Source: Peromyscus leucopus | Lineage: Eukaryota > Chordata > Mammalia > Rodentia > Cricetidae | Direction of reading: 5' to 3' | NCBI RefSeq assembly: GCF_004664715.2 | Contig: NC_051069.1 | Span: 11,910,501 to 11,974,500 of the forward strand | DNA length: 64,000 bases | Shown: one piece after another, positions 9,546 to 20,003 of the stretch | Layout: each line of letters starts with the position of its first letter | How positions within the stretch are numbered: position 1 is the first letter of the stretch | Translations under genes and position numbers: made by a program | The notes under the pieces: model-generated | What the model saw: the letters and a program-made list of their open reading frames with translations, nothing else | The model's database searches: none | Told to the model about the DNA's origin: nothing

Positions 9546-10160
9546 GTGTACGAGAAGCATCACTGAGAGGACTCAGCGCAGTGTGTGTGCACAATAATGA
9601 TTAGAGAAGATGTCATGACTTGGAGAAGGAACTGGGGAAGGATGCAGGAAGAGTTAGAGTGAGGAGGAGGGAGTATGGAAGTGATGTGACTACAGTACCC
9701 TTGTAGCAAAAGGAAGAAATTTTAATTTAAATGTAAAATGATTAAATTCCTAAAACAAAACAAGAATTCCTCAGAAAGGCATGACCTTCATGAGGGGAAA
9801 CAAATTAGCCCTAGACAAAGGCCACAGCAGACTTTGGTCAAGAAAGCTTAAAAGCAAAATTGGAAAGGATCAAGCTGGCTTCAAGGAACTTAACTGCAAC
9901 CCTAGAACAAAGCTCTACGATAAATAAAGGGATGTTGCAGAATGGAACACTCACCAAGGGGGGATAAATGCTCAGCACACAGTCAAAAATTCCTAGATAC
10001 ACTGCTCTCATTGCTTCCACCCAGCCTTGCAAGAAAAACAGGTAAGAAAAATACTTCATAGCTGATGGGGTGTCACATGCAGACAGCCTGACATCTCATA
10101 GTGCGGTAAGAACTCACGAGCTCATTGAGCTGCACCAGTATACAAAAGCCACATCACAAA
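9546..10160. other. AT-rich sequence between L1 pieces
   Basis: No gene recognised. It probably includes unrecognised old L1 or other repeat DNA. Positions 9600-9720 are purine-rich with stop codons in every frame. Confidence 0.35.
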
Positions 10161-10861
10161 ATTAGCAACAAACAATTAGAAAATGAAATTAAGAAGATCT
10201 TATTTGCAATAGTATCAAAAATAAAATGTGGGTCTAGAGAGATGGCACGGTAGTTAAGAACATTTGCAGTTCTTGCAGAGGACCCAGGTTTAATTCCTAG
10301 CACCCACAGGATGGCTCCCAACCCTTTGCAATTCCAGTTCCAGGAGACCTGATGCCTTCTGGCTCTGGAATGCACTGCATGATGTGGTGCACATACATAC
10401 ATATAGGCAAACCATCCATAGACATAAAATAAAATAAATCTTTTTTTAAACTTCACCTACCAAATTTTAAACAAATACTTAAAAGTATTTAATATTTAAA
10501 CAAAATTTAATAAAAAATATTTTAAAATATTTAAGTACAATGAGTTTAACCAAAGAAGTGCAAGGCTTACGCACTGAAAATTATAAAATACTATTGGGAA
10601 TTTGTTTTTAAAATTCCAAGTAAACAGAAAGGCATCTTGTGCTCATGGAGTGGAAGACTTAATATTGTTAATTACAGAGGCATATTCCTTAAATGAATCC
10701 ACAAATTTAATTCAAGCTCTACCTAAACTCATATTGTGTATTTTTTTATTTTTGAAAAAATTAACAACTTGATTGTAAAATTCATATAGAAATGTTCTGA
10801 AGGACAAGAATAGGAAATATAATCTTGAAAAAAAATTCTTGGTTTCAAAACTTACTACACA
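10161..10861 (+). pseudogene. L1M ORF2 (reverse transcriptase region) remnant
   Basis: It starts TTAGAAAATGAAATTAAGAA and continues after the B2 insertion with GAGTTTAACCAAAGAAGTGC. It ends with GTGGAAGACTTAATATTGTT and AAATTCATATAGAAATGTTC. These follow L1 ORF2 order. Multiple stops and indels show it is dead. A B2 SINE occupies 10230-10446. Confidence 0.7.
10230..10446 (+). repeat. B2 SINE inserted in L1
   Basis: The B2 head GGGTCTAGAGAGATGGCACG is followed by TTAAGAACATTTGCAGTTCT. The B-box region AGGTTTAATTCCTAGCACCC comes next, and the tail is AAAATAAAATAAATC. Confidence 0.8.
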
Positions 10862-10945
10862 GGACTGAGGAGATGCCTTAGTCTGTAATGTGCTTGCCTT
10901 ACAAGCACCAGGGCCTGAGGTCAATCCCCAGAACCCATTTTTCTT
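10862..10945 (+). repeat. Truncated tRNA-type SINE head
   Basis: TGAGGAGATGCCTTAGTCTG followed by CCTGAGGTCAATCCCCAGAA is the head of a B3/B4-type SINE. It is followed directly by a B2 copy. Confidence 0.6.
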
Positions 10946-10955
10946 TAAACCATGA

Positions 10956-11165
10956 AGCAGGAGAGACGGCTCAGTGGTTGAGAGTGGGTACTGCTCTTAC
11001 AGACAACCTAAGTTCAGTTCCCAGCACCTACGTTGGGTGGTTTACAACCACCTGCAACTCCAGCTCCAGGGAATCCTGGGCCCTCTTTTGGCCTCTACAG
11101 GCCCCTGCACTCATGTGCACACACAGATACACCAACACATACACAAACACACACTTTAAAGTAAT
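10956..11165 (+). repeat. B2 SINE
   Basis: The full B2 order is visible: AGCAGGAGAGACGGCTCAGT, TTCAGTTCCCAGCACCTACG, CACCTGCAACTCCAGCTCCA, then a CA-rich tail ending TTTAAAGTAATAAAAATAAG. The 155-residue open frame running through it is an artefact. Confidence 0.8.
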
Positions 11166-11169
11166 AAAA

Positions 11170-11420
11170 ATAAGTGTAAAAGAAGAAGGAAAAGAAAATT
11201 TGACCCACAGCCAGGAGAAAAAAAAAATCAACCAATACCAAATGAAACTGATGATTGAACTAGCAGATACGGACATTAAAACAGCTATTATAACCACACT
11301 GTGTGTTCAAGAAGATGAAGAAGACATGAGCAGGACACATAGAAAGATGCCTTAAGGGAGAATGAAACTGAACTTCTGAAAGTGACAAACACAGTATCTC
11401 AGATAGGAAAAATGAACTTG
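11170..11420 (+). pseudogene. L1/HAL1-like ORF1 region remnant
   Basis: GACCCACAGCCAGGAGAAAA, then CAGATACGGACATTAAAACA and GCTATTATAACCA resemble the L1M/HAL1 ORF1 coiled-coil region. The similarity is interrupted near 11400. Confidence 0.5.
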
Positions 11421-11829
11421 GAGCAACTGTGTCTCCACACTGTGTTTCCTAAAATGCCTGCACCTATTGCCAAGGATCAGCACCTGTGAGCCTGGAGATC
11501 CTGCTTGGTCTGGATTCCCATCCCTCACTGCATTGGGTTCTCTTAGGGAGATGATGGGGACCAAGTTGGGGACTTCTCTCTTTGAGGGCAACAGGTACAG
11601 TGATCAACTCTTTCCTTTGAGTAGGTTGTAATCCACAAACTCCCATCAGACAGTTGTGCTGACAGGAGATGCACAAGTCACAGCTGGCCTGGGGAAGGGG
11701 TTTGTTTCTTGGAGGAGAAAGCAAAAGTCTGATGTTCAGGGTAGCGAGAGGGAGTGAAGCCAGGAAGCCAGGAGTGGGGCTGAGAGGGACAGGGAGGGGG
11801 TCATGGAGAATGTCCTTATAGAACTACAA

Positions 11830-11833
<4 letters not shown>
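11421..11833. other. Unassigned sequence within L1-derived block
   Basis: No similarity recognised. It may be an insertion into the L1 or an unrelated segment. It ends at a CA microsatellite. Confidence 0.35.
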
Positions 11834-11880
<47 letters not shown>

Positions 11881-11966
11881 CAAAAGAGAGAGAGAGAGAG
11901 AGGCTGACTGAAACAGAGACAGAGAGACAAAGACAGATAGAGGCAGACAGACAGACAGACAGACAC
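11834..11966. repeat. (CA)n(GA)n(GACA)n compound microsatellite
   Basis: About 22 CA units (11834-11878), then GA units and a (GACA)n run near 11946-11963. Confidence 0.95.
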
Positions 11967-12024
11967 AGAACACCAGCACAGAGAGACAGAGAAATAGACA
12001 CTAGGAGTGATTTATACATTCATA

Positions 12025-12990
12025 CATCTTCTTATATCATCATTAAACTTGAAGACACAGTAACAAAAACTATGCAAAATGAAACAGAAGAGAGACTGAA
12101 AGGAATGAACAGAGTGATGATGATCTGTGGAACAATAAGGGATCTAACATGCAGGTGATTGGAGTCCTGTGAGGACAGAAGGCAAGAGGGAAAGCGTAAA
12201 CATGTCAGGAAACATGGCCCAGACTTTCCAAATATGATTTCTAAGTGATATTATTCTGAATACAAGAATCTCAACTTACTCTAAGTATGAATAAAATCAG
12301 AACACATGTCACAATCAAATTATAATCAGACTAGTGATAAACAGAAATATCTTAAAGGCGATCAGAAAATAAGAGAGCCATTGCATTACAGAAGAACAAA
12401 GAAAAGTTGACCCTTGATTCCTCATCAGAGATGAGAGAAACCAAAGATCATAGTAAAATACCCTTTAGAGAGCTAAAAGGAAAAAAATCAACACGGAATT
12501 CTATACCCAGCACAAATGTCTTTCAAAAATGAAGCTCAGCTATCTACCATCTATAAGAAAGAAAAATATAGATAATTAAGAGGGTTAAAAAATGCAAAAA
12601 TTATATTTCAGATAGTCAGCTAGTCTGTAATAATACCAAGTAGAATTTAAAATAAGAAACATTCCTTGAGAGGCACAACCTAATGATTAATGGATCACTT
12701 TGCCAAAAAGACTAAACTATGCTAAACACATATGCATCTAACAACAGAGCTGCAAAATACATAAAAGAAAAACTGATAGAACTGAATGGAGAAATATTCA
12801 AACCCACAATTATATTTGTACAATTCAACACTTCTTTCTTAATTGTCATCACAAATCAACAGAAGATCAGTAATGATATACTGAACAACATTATCAATCA
12901 GCCAGATCTGTTGTTTGTAGAATATTCTGCCCAACATCCACAGAGCATGCATTCTCTTTAAGTGCATTGGGAAAGGACTAGGCAGGGTAC
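12025..12990 (+). pseudogene. L1M/HAL1 ORF1 to ORF2 start, dead
   Basis: L1 landmarks occur in order: GAAATTCATCAG-like DNA, TCACAATCAAATTATAATCA, GATTCCTCATCAGAGATGAG and AATTCTATACCCAGCACAAA. These are followed by ORF2 endonuclease-region words at 12719-12961 (ACATATGCATCTAACAACAG, GAACTGAATGGAGAAATATT). An 80-codon open frame there preserves a decayed endonuclease-domain segment. It lacks most of ORF2 and cannot be active. Confidence 0.65.
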
Positions 12991-14030
12991 CTTCACATCT
13001 TCTCCACCAGAATGACAGAACTCTGCTGTTCACAGAGCACTTCAGTGGCAGGTGAGTGGAGACATGCCCCATGGCACCATTAGCCAGGGAAAATGGATGC
13101 AAAGCCTGCTGTTAACCATTGTCAAGAAGCCCCGTGGGGTTCTGCTGAGCTCCAAGGAAAACTAAAGCTGAGAGCCCCAATGCCTTGGGTGTATGGTGTA
13201 TGGGATGTGTCAGGTGTGAGAGCTAAGTTCTGAGCTGGAGCATAGGGTCACAGAGCCATGTACTCACTCAGTGACTCTCAGTGCCACACTGAGGCAGAGG
13301 ACTGTCTATCCTTGGGGAGTGGAGAGCATGCTGATTAGCAGGGAGGTCCCACCTCTCAAGCTGTGCTATCTATCCAGATGCTCTGAACTTCATGTTGAGT
13401 TAACCACTGGGTGTTGCAGACCAACAGAGCATCCACTGTGTGAGCATGGTTCCTGAATATTCCAGAAGACAAAGGAAAACCAGAACACAGCAGGTGCTAC
13501 CAGTCCTTACCTGTGTGACCTTGGGCAAGTCTCTTGACCTAGAGAAAGAACATTGGGCCACCACTAAGTGCACTCAGATGGAATCTACAGGGATTTCTCC
13601 GTCCAGAGGAAACATGGCTTATGCTCCCCTCCCAAAAGGCCCCAAAGGCAATGTAGGACCTCCCAGGTACTCGTGACCCTCGGGCTTGCCTCTTCCCACT
13701 CTGTCCCCTCTCTGGGGTTCTGGCTGCAAACTGGTTCACATGATGAACACAGGTTGCCCAAATCACTCATAGAATGGCTCAAGCAAAAGCAGAGAAATGT
13801 TTTCTTAATTGTTGGATGGCAAGAGGTTAATGAGTTACTATAAAAACCATCCCTGCCATCTGGTGGTTGTCACCAAAGCTGGCATGAAGGAGAGGTTCCA
13901 ATTTGTAAGACAGGATGACTGGATTCTCCAAGTTAGGAGAAGTCCTGCAGGGGTGAAGTACAGAGGCTGGGACTCAGAACATGTCCCTGCCAGATGTCCC
14001 TTAGCTGCAAGGGGGGTTTGAAAGCAGACT
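12991..14030. other. Single-copy sequence with a short MIR
   Basis: Positions 13490-13550 carry the MIR landmark TGTGTGACCTTGGGCAAGTC on the plus strand. A CTCF-like word (GCCATCTGGTGG) lies near 13857. No gene is supported. Confidence 0.4.
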
Positions 14031-14119
14031 AGACACACACACACGCACGCACGCACACACACACACACACACACACACGCACGCACGCACACACGCGCAC
14101 ATACACACACACACACACA
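14031..14119. repeat. CA/CG mixed microsatellite
   Basis: Alternating purine-pyrimidine DNA: (CA)n interspersed with GCAC and CGCG steps for about 90 bases. It is a potential Z-DNA tract. Confidence 0.95.
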
Positions 14120-14603
14120 AAGCAGAGAGCCAAACCATCCAACAGCTCAAACACTCCTCTGAGAGCTGGCTCTCAAGGGACTGCCCTGCCAGCATAACCA
14201 CTTTGCCCAGCACAAGCGGGAGGAAGAGAGAAAAGTGACAGCCTGGGGGAAGAGTCCAGCCACGGCAGGGGAAGGACAGACAGCGCAGGACTGCCAGACC
14301 CTGCAATAACAAGAAAACAAAGCAGCTGAACAGACAACAGAGAAGACATGAGGACGAGATGGTGGGAGATGAAAAGGGTCTGTGACATCAACGGGTTAGG
14401 CATCTGTACGAGAGGCAGATGAAAGGGCATGCCACTTTCCAGACTCTGAGACAGGAAGGAACTTCTGCCGGCTGTGCTCTGTACGTGTGTCTTCTCCAGT
14501 ACTCCACATCTGGAGGCAGTCATCAAGAGAGACAACACTTCTCCCTGGGCAAAGGTGAACAGGAAGAAGCAACAGGGCTGCCTCTGCTCTTCCCTGACCA
14601 CAA
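14120..14603. other. Single-copy sequence, no gene
   Basis: Long overlapping open frames on both strands (up to 175 codons) depend on the flanking CA tracts and show no recognisable domain. Confidence 0.35.
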
Positions 14604-14628
14604 CCACACACACACACACACACACAAA
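14604..14628. repeat. (CA)n microsatellite
   Basis: A short CA run, followed by CA/TG-rich degenerate DNA to about 14665. Confidence 0.85.
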
Positions 14629-14669
14629 CATGAATGCACAAATATGCATGCACAAACATGCATACAGAT

Positions 14670-14802
14670 GCCAGGCATGGTGGTGCACACCTTTAATCAC
14701 AGCACTTAGGAGGCAGAGGCAGGTGGATCTGGTCTATAAAGCAAGTTCCAGAACAGCCAGGGCAACACAAACAAACCCTGTCTCAAACAAAAACAAAAAA
14801 TA
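14670..14802 (+). repeat. B1 SINE
   Basis: GCCAGGCATGGTGGTGCACA-type start, TTAGGAGGCAGAGGCAGGTG, then ACCCTGTCTCAAACAAAAAC and an A-rich tail. A short internal deletion removes part of the first half. Confidence 0.8.
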
Positions 14803-14875
14803 TGTATACACATGCATGTACACATACATTTGCAAATGCACGTACATAAACACATACAGACATGTACAATCACAC

Positions 14876-14943
14876 GCTGCATAGACAATACCAGGTCAGC
14901 CAGGGCTACATAGCAAGATCCCAACTCATAAAGACCAAAAAGG
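14876..14943 (+). repeat. Left arm of a perfect 68-bp inverted repeat
   Basis: These 68 bases are the exact reverse complement of 16138-16205. The segment contains a B1-like word (GCCAGGGCTACATAGCAAGA) but is flanked by CA/TA-rich DNA. Identity without a single mismatch is unusual for SINE copies in this window. Confidence 0.85.
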
Positions 14944-14986
14944 TCTTTATATATCTATACCTATTAACATACAGGTATAGATATAT
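14928..14986. other. Two adjacent perfect hairpins
   Basis: ATAAAGACC (14928-14936) pairs with GGTCTTTAT (14942-14950) over five As. ATATATCTATACCT (14949-14962) pairs with AGGTATAGATATAT (14973-14986) over ten bases. Both stems are perfect and share the bases at 14949-14950. Confidence 0.8.
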
Positions 14987-15488
14987 AAATGCACACAAAT
15001 CATCATATATACACAAATCCATATTTACAGATGCATACAGACAGGACCATGAATCCACATATACTAACACTCATACCCTCTTTGAAAAGCCTCCATCCTT
15101 ACTGAGATTCCCACACATCCTCCACCACGATCATAACCATGCAGTGTTCCTGTGTTTCATGGTTTTTCCCATCGGTCCCAGTCCCTGAGGCCAGGTTTGC
15201 AGTTTCAAGCCTGGCAAACACAGGGCTGGTTCTCTGGCACAAATAACCTGGGAAGTCCACTGTAGTCCCTTGGGGGGACTGCTGGCCTTTCTGTACTTCC
15301 GGGAATTAGCTGGAAAACATGGAGGTGACCCCCCTCCTTCTCCTGGGTCTCGCTAGGCACTGTTTCCAGGAAAGGCTAGACCATGAGCCGACCACTGTGG
15401 CAATAGAGGAAGCTCCTGGCCTTGGTATGGCTGCTCCGCCATCTTGTGGGGCATTTACCCACCACCCCCACAGCTTCCCAGAGTTTTC
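14987..15488. other. Single-copy sequence, YY1-like motif
   Basis: No repeat recognised beyond CA-rich traces. A CCGCCATCTTG word near 15437-15446 matches the YY1 consensus. No gene is supported. Confidence 0.35.
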
Positions 15489-15880
15489 TTGAGTGCGATC
15501 AGCAGGAAATATTAGATAGAAGGACTTATAGCGGAGAATCTTGCGGAGATAAACAGATAGAAAATAAAGGATAGCCTCGAGAGGGCCTGGAACCTATTCC
15601 AACGGGCCCTGACTGTCTCTGGTCCAGGGTTTTTATAGAGACACCAAGGGGTGGAGCAAAAGACCTCCTCCCCCAACACAGCCAAGTGCAGACCATCTCA
15701 GACACCTGCACTCAGGCCCGTGGTCCTGATCATCCTCTATTCGGACCTGCTGGGTAAAGCCATGAGGAACCCCAGAATGGGCTCCCACACCATCTCTAAT
15801 CCAGGGCACTGGCAGTTTGCCTGCAGGTCTGGGTCTCCGCCTAAAAACAAAGTTATGGACCAGAGTAAACAAACAAAAAG
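15489..15880 (-). mobile_element. ERV-type LTR, family B
   Basis: Read on the minus strand it shares with 58190-58600 the ordered words CCAGCAGGTC, TAGAGGATGAT, GGCCTGAGT, GGAGGTCTTTTGCTCCACCC and a TATAAAAA promoter-like box. No flanking internal retroviral sequence is visible. Edges are approximate. Confidence 0.6.
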
Positions 15881-16040
15881 CAGAGGTCTGGCTGTGACTC
15901 TGGTCTCTCCTCTGTTTCCTCATTATCTTGAGTTCCTGTCCCTGCTTTGCCTTCTACTTCCTATGAGCACATCATCAGCCAGTCTTGTCCTCAGGAGACT
16001 CTGAAGCTGTGGAACTAAAGAGAAAGGGTGTATTCCCATC

Positions 16041-16137
16041 CATCCTTCCTTCCTTCCTTCCTTTCTCCCTCCCTTCCTTCCTTCCTTCTTTCCATCCTTG
16101 CTTCCTTCATTTCTCCCTCCCTTCCTCCCTTCTTTTT
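16041..16137. repeat. (CTTC)n polypyrimidine microsatellite
   Basis: About 100 bases of CCTT/CTTT/CCCT tetranucleotides. It adjoins the B1-like element as its poly-A tail equivalent on the minus strand. Confidence 0.9.
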
Positions 16138-16292
16138 CCTTTTTGGTCTTTATGAGTTGGGATCTTGCTATGTAGCCCTGGCTGACCTGGTATTGTCTAT
16201 GCAGCCCAGGCTGGCCTCAATTCACAGTAATCCTCCTGTCTCAGTACCCCAAGTGTTGCGATTGCAAGTCCATGCCACCACATCTAGCCCTC
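16138..16292 (-). repeat. B1-related SINE; its start is the IR right arm
   Basis: Antisense B1 order: GGGATCTTGCTATGTAGCCC, CAGCCCAGGCTGGCCTCAAT, then AAGTGTTGCGATTGCAAGTC. The first 68 bases (16138-16205) duplicate 14876-14943 exactly in inverted orientation. The body contains the TGTAGCCC/GCAGCCC word twice, so it may be a partly dimeric B1 relative. Confidence 0.65.
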
Positions 16293-16760
16293 CCATCTTT
16301 CTTGACAATCTTGGGTTCTTTAAAGCCTGCTGGGAGTTTGGGGACCGAGAGTGCCCGTGCCAGGGTAAGACCTGAGTGACCATTGCTGCCATTCACAGCC
16401 AGGTAGTGCGGAAGTTAACCTGCCTCCTTCCCTCCAGCAGTAAAGCAGAATCCTGGGGCTGCACCTAGCAGGGGGCTCTTTAAGGACTCATGTCTTCTGA
16501 AACACCTCAGCAGAGGCATGCCAGGTCTTTGCAAAGCATCCTGACCCCCTTTCGGCAACAGCCAGAAGCCACAGCGGTGCAGTCGCATTGTCTAAGATCA
16601 GCCCCAGGAGTCAAGAGCACCAGCAACGGGCTTCTCACTGCTGTCTCTGGCTCTGTCCCTTGTCTTTTTGAAGGACTGGGGGCTCCTCTTCCAATAGCTC
16701 TTCTGGGTCAAAAGAAAAGGAATGTGCATGCATACAAAGGCTCATGAGAAAGACTGAGAA
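16293..16760. other. Single-copy sequence, no gene
   Basis: Nothing recognised on either strand. Confidence 0.35.
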
Positions 16761-16878
16761 GGGTCAAGCAGAGTGGCCTGTTACCTGTAATCCCAGCCCT
16801 GGAAAGGCTGGAGCAGAAGGATCTCAAGTTTCAGGCCAGCCTGGGCTATGCAGTAACACCTTGTCTCACAAAAATGCA
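16761..16878 (+). repeat. B1-like SINE, old
   Basis: TTACCTGTAATCCCAGCCCT, GGCCAGCCTGGGCTATGCAG and CACCTTGTCTCACAAAAATG follow B1 order. Confidence 0.7.
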
Positions 16879-16888
16879 AATTAATGCA

Positions 16889-16913
16889 AGAGAGAGAGAG
16901 AGAGAGAGAGAGG
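16889..16913. repeat. (GA)n microsatellite
   Basis: About 12 GA units following the B1 tail. Confidence 0.9.
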
Positions 16914-17367
16914 AATAGAGAGAAGAAGAGGCAGATGGAAAGACAGGCAGAGATGGTAAATGAGAAGACCCTGGCCTAGGCTCCTGAACCCAGAACCACT
17001 GCTCTGTCATTCACCTGCTTCCTGTGGACTGAGCCCTTTGTCTCCACCCATATTCCCGTAGGTCCTGGTGGAGGTCTTTGTCCTGCAGTTTTGTCCCAGA
17101 ACTTTAGCCCTTACTCCTGAGGCTAGAGTGACTATTCCACCCTGGTCCATGGTTGACTCCACCTAATACTCTATGCCTCATCTGACAAGTATGCATGTAA
17201 CCATAAACACACTCCACACACCTTTATATAACATACATATAATGCCACACACACCACACACACATCATATGCTTTATCACACGAACACACACCACACATA
17301 CCACACTCTTACACCGCATATTATGTAACACACACAAGCACATATATATGTATAATATACATATATC

Positions 17368-17368
<1 letters not shown>
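16914..17368. other. Single-copy sequence grading into degenerate CA DNA
   Basis: The second half (17200-17368) is an imperfect CA/TA-rich stretch leading to a pure array. No gene. Confidence 0.4.

Positions 17369-17414
<46 letters not shown>
17369..17414. repeat. (CA)n microsatellite
   Basis: About 23 uninterrupted CA units. Confidence 0.95.
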
Positions 17415-17417
<3 letters not shown>

Positions 17418-17662
17418 TGGGGATAGGGAGGAAGTGTGTAGGGTCTGAGCTTTTACAGGAAGACAAATACCACAGCTGAAGATGACTCTGGTGTTAAGCT
17501 GCATGAAAATGAGATCCTAACATGGCATCCTCAGGGTTTTCTTCATTGATCTGAAACGTAATTTCACCCGGTCATGGCACTGCCAAGCCACAGGGCACTG
17601 CTGCTGCATTCTGTTTGAGTCCCCACCTCCCGTTCTTCTGAGGAGCCAACAGGATGATCTCT

Positions 17663-17755
17663 GCTAGGAAGGGGTGGGGACAGAGTTCCGTGGGAAAGCG
17701 CTTGCCTAGTGCAAGACCTTGGGTCCTATCCCCTCACTGCAGCAACCAGAATGTA
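17663..17755 (+). repeat. ID/B4-type SINE head
   Basis: GGAAAGCGCTTGCCTAGTGC followed by AAGACCTTGGGTCCTATCCC resembles the ID consensus with its A and B boxes. It is not a functional tRNA: no matching acceptor stem was found. Confidence 0.6.
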
Positions 17756-17997
17756 TCAGAGCCTGAGCGGGCTCAGCCCTGCCAGGACACACTTACACCA
17801 GGACACACTTCTTACACCAAGACACACACCAGGACACACTTACACAGAGCAAAGCACCAGAAACAGAATCTAAACAAATGCGAGATGCAGGAGCGTTCTG
17901 TGTACACGAATGTCAAAACAGGTAACAGACCGCTGCTGGAAGTCACCTTCAAATATGGCCTTGGGGGAGGTCAGGGCTCATCTTGACCCACTGCTAC

Positions 17998-18655
17998 TAC
18001 CTGAACCCCCAGCATAGCCCGCTCCCCGAGACAGCCTGCCTCCAAGGACAGCCTGACCCTCAGTACAGCCTGACCCCAGCACATCCTGCTTCCCAGCACA
18101 GCCTGACCCTAATACAGCCTGCCTCCAGCACAGTCTGCTTCCCAGGATAGCCTGAACCCAGCACAGCCTGCCTATCACAGCCTCCCTCCCAGCTCAGCCT
18201 GACCCCCAGCACAGCCTGGCCTCAATACAGCCTGCCTCTAGCACAGCCTGCTTCCCAGGATAGCCTGAACCCAGCACAGCCTGCCTCTAGCACAGCCCAA
18301 CCGCAGGACAGCCTGACCCCAACACAGCCTGACCCAAGGACAGCCTGACCCCAGTACATCCTGCTTCCCAGCACAGCCTGATCCTAATACAGCCTGCCTC
18401 GCAGGACAGCCCGACCCCAGCACAGCCTGACCCGAGGACAGCCTGGCCCCAGTACATCCTGCCTCCCAGGACAGCCTGACCCCAGCATAGCCTGACCCCA
18501 GCACATCCTGCTTCCCAGCATAGCCCGACCCTAATACAGCCTGCCTCGCAGGACAGGCTGACCCCAGCACAGCCCAAGCCCAGGACAGCCTGACCCCAGC
18601 ACAGCCTGACCCCAGCACAGTGTGCCCCCAGCACAGCCTGACCCCAGCACAGCTG
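17998..18655. repeat. Minisatellite of CAGCACAGCCTGACCC-type units
   Basis: About 35-40 imperfect units of 15-20 bases built around CAGCCTGACC, CAGCACAGCC and TGCTTCCCAG variants. Larger blocks recur (for example GCCTCGCAGGACAG twice), indicating higher-order duplication. Long minus-strand frames here are periodic Gly/Cys/Val/Leu translations of the repeat, not genes. Confidence 0.9.
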
Positions 18656-19435
18656 CTGTAGACAGCCTGCCCCTGTTATTCTCAGCAGGGCAGCCCCACT
18701 CTGGAATAGAGGGCTCAGAGGTTTCTAACTGGCTTCATGGCTGGTTGGCACTCTTGGGACTTTGGCTTAAATGGGTGTAATAAAAGCATTCCCCCACTTC
18801 CTACTTTCAAATCTTTTGAGGAAGGCTAAGGGCACATTGCCAGGCCCCCCAAGAAAGGTGGTTCTTCCTTCAGGCACCTGTTCTACAGGCATCCTCTAGC
18901 ACACCTGTACTAGGCTTCACAGATCCCAAGCAGGAGCTCCGGTCCCAGACTAGGTCTCATCCTCCTTGCTGTCTCTCCTCTGACCATGTGCCTTCCTGCT
19001 CGGACCAGGGCGCCTGTCCAGAGGTATAATGCATCTCTCCAATTCACTCAAAAATGCCATGACGGCTAGCAGTTCTAAAAAGCATATCCTGCCCCAGAGT
19101 ACTCTCTGAATGACAGGGGATGCCTGTCACCAGCTCTTTAACATGGGACATCGGAGTTCTGGTTACAAGGCTCATATGCTTTTTGCTATTTCTCTCCTAC
19201 TCTGCTCCATAGGCCTTCTTAGCACTTACTAGACGCCACTGGCTGCTTTTTTCCACCTTTAAAAGATATCCCCAGTCCCCAGAGAAGTAGTCCTTTGCCT
19301 GCTCTCATTGCTTCCTCTCAGCCTGCAGCTGGTCAGCTCATGTCCCCAGGCCCATAGTTTTCCTACCGCCTACCCTCATCCAATCCACATGTATCCTTGC
19401 TGAATCCATGGTGCCCCAGAAAGTTGTTCTGTTCT

Positions 19436-19437
<2 letters not shown>
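18656..19437. other. Single-copy sequence, no gene
   Basis: Mixed-composition DNA with no repeat recognised and no significant open frame. Confidence 0.35.
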
Positions 19438-19472
<35 letters not shown>

Positions 19473-19496
19473 TGCACACGCACGCGCACGCACACG

Positions 19497-19549
<53 letters not shown>
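19438..19549. repeat. CA/CG mixed microsatellite
   Basis: (CA)n with a central CG-containing section (GCACGCGCACGCACACGC region). About 110 bases of alternating purine-pyrimidine DNA. Confidence 0.95.
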
Positions 19550-19617
19550 TGCCACTCAGGAGCTCAGCAAGGTCCCATGGAGCCTGGCAGGATCTGAGGT
19601 AAACCTGGGGTCAATTC

Positions 19618-19862
19618 TGTTTCAGTTTGCTTTCCTGTTGCTTTGATAAAACACTCTGCCCAGAGCAACTTAAGGACTCGGGAAGGCTTATTTCATCTTC
19701 TGGATCACAGTCCATCTTTGAGGGAAGTCCGGCAGCGACTCAGGGCAGGAACCCAGAGGCAGGAACCGTGGAGGAATGCTGCTCCCTGGCTTGCTCCCTG
19801 GCTCATGCCCAGCTAGCTTTCTTAGAGAGCCCAAGCCCACCTGCCTAGGTAACTGACAGCCA
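19618..19862 (-). mobile_element. URR1-type rodent repeat
   Basis: It opens TTTGCTTTCCTGTTGCTTTG ATAAAAC and contains GAGGGAAGTCCGGCAGCGAC and AGGCAGGAACCGTGGAGGAA. This is the antisense form of the family. Confidence 0.6.
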
Positions 19863-19868
19863 AGCCTT

Positions 19869-20003
19869 CCGGCTCACAACTGATTGCAACTCCAGTTTCA
19901 GGGGATCCAAAACCTCTTCATCTGGCCTTTGCAGGCACCTGAATGCACATGGCACACACTCACACTTACACGTAAATCAAATACAAAATAAATCTTTAAA
20001 ACC
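19869..20003 (+). repeat. 5'-truncated B2 SINE
   Basis: CGGCTCACAACTGATTGCAA, TCCAGTTTCAGGGGATCCAA, and the terminal AATACAAAATAAATCTTTAA follow the B2 3' half. Confidence 0.75.

Noticed and set aside
12719..12961. Small protein gene of 80 codons
   Set aside because: The sequence matches the L1 ORF2 endonuclease region; it is a fragment of a dead L1.
18238..18634. Gly/Cys/Leu-rich repetitive proteins (115-126 codons)
   Set aside because: Pure translation of the minisatellite.
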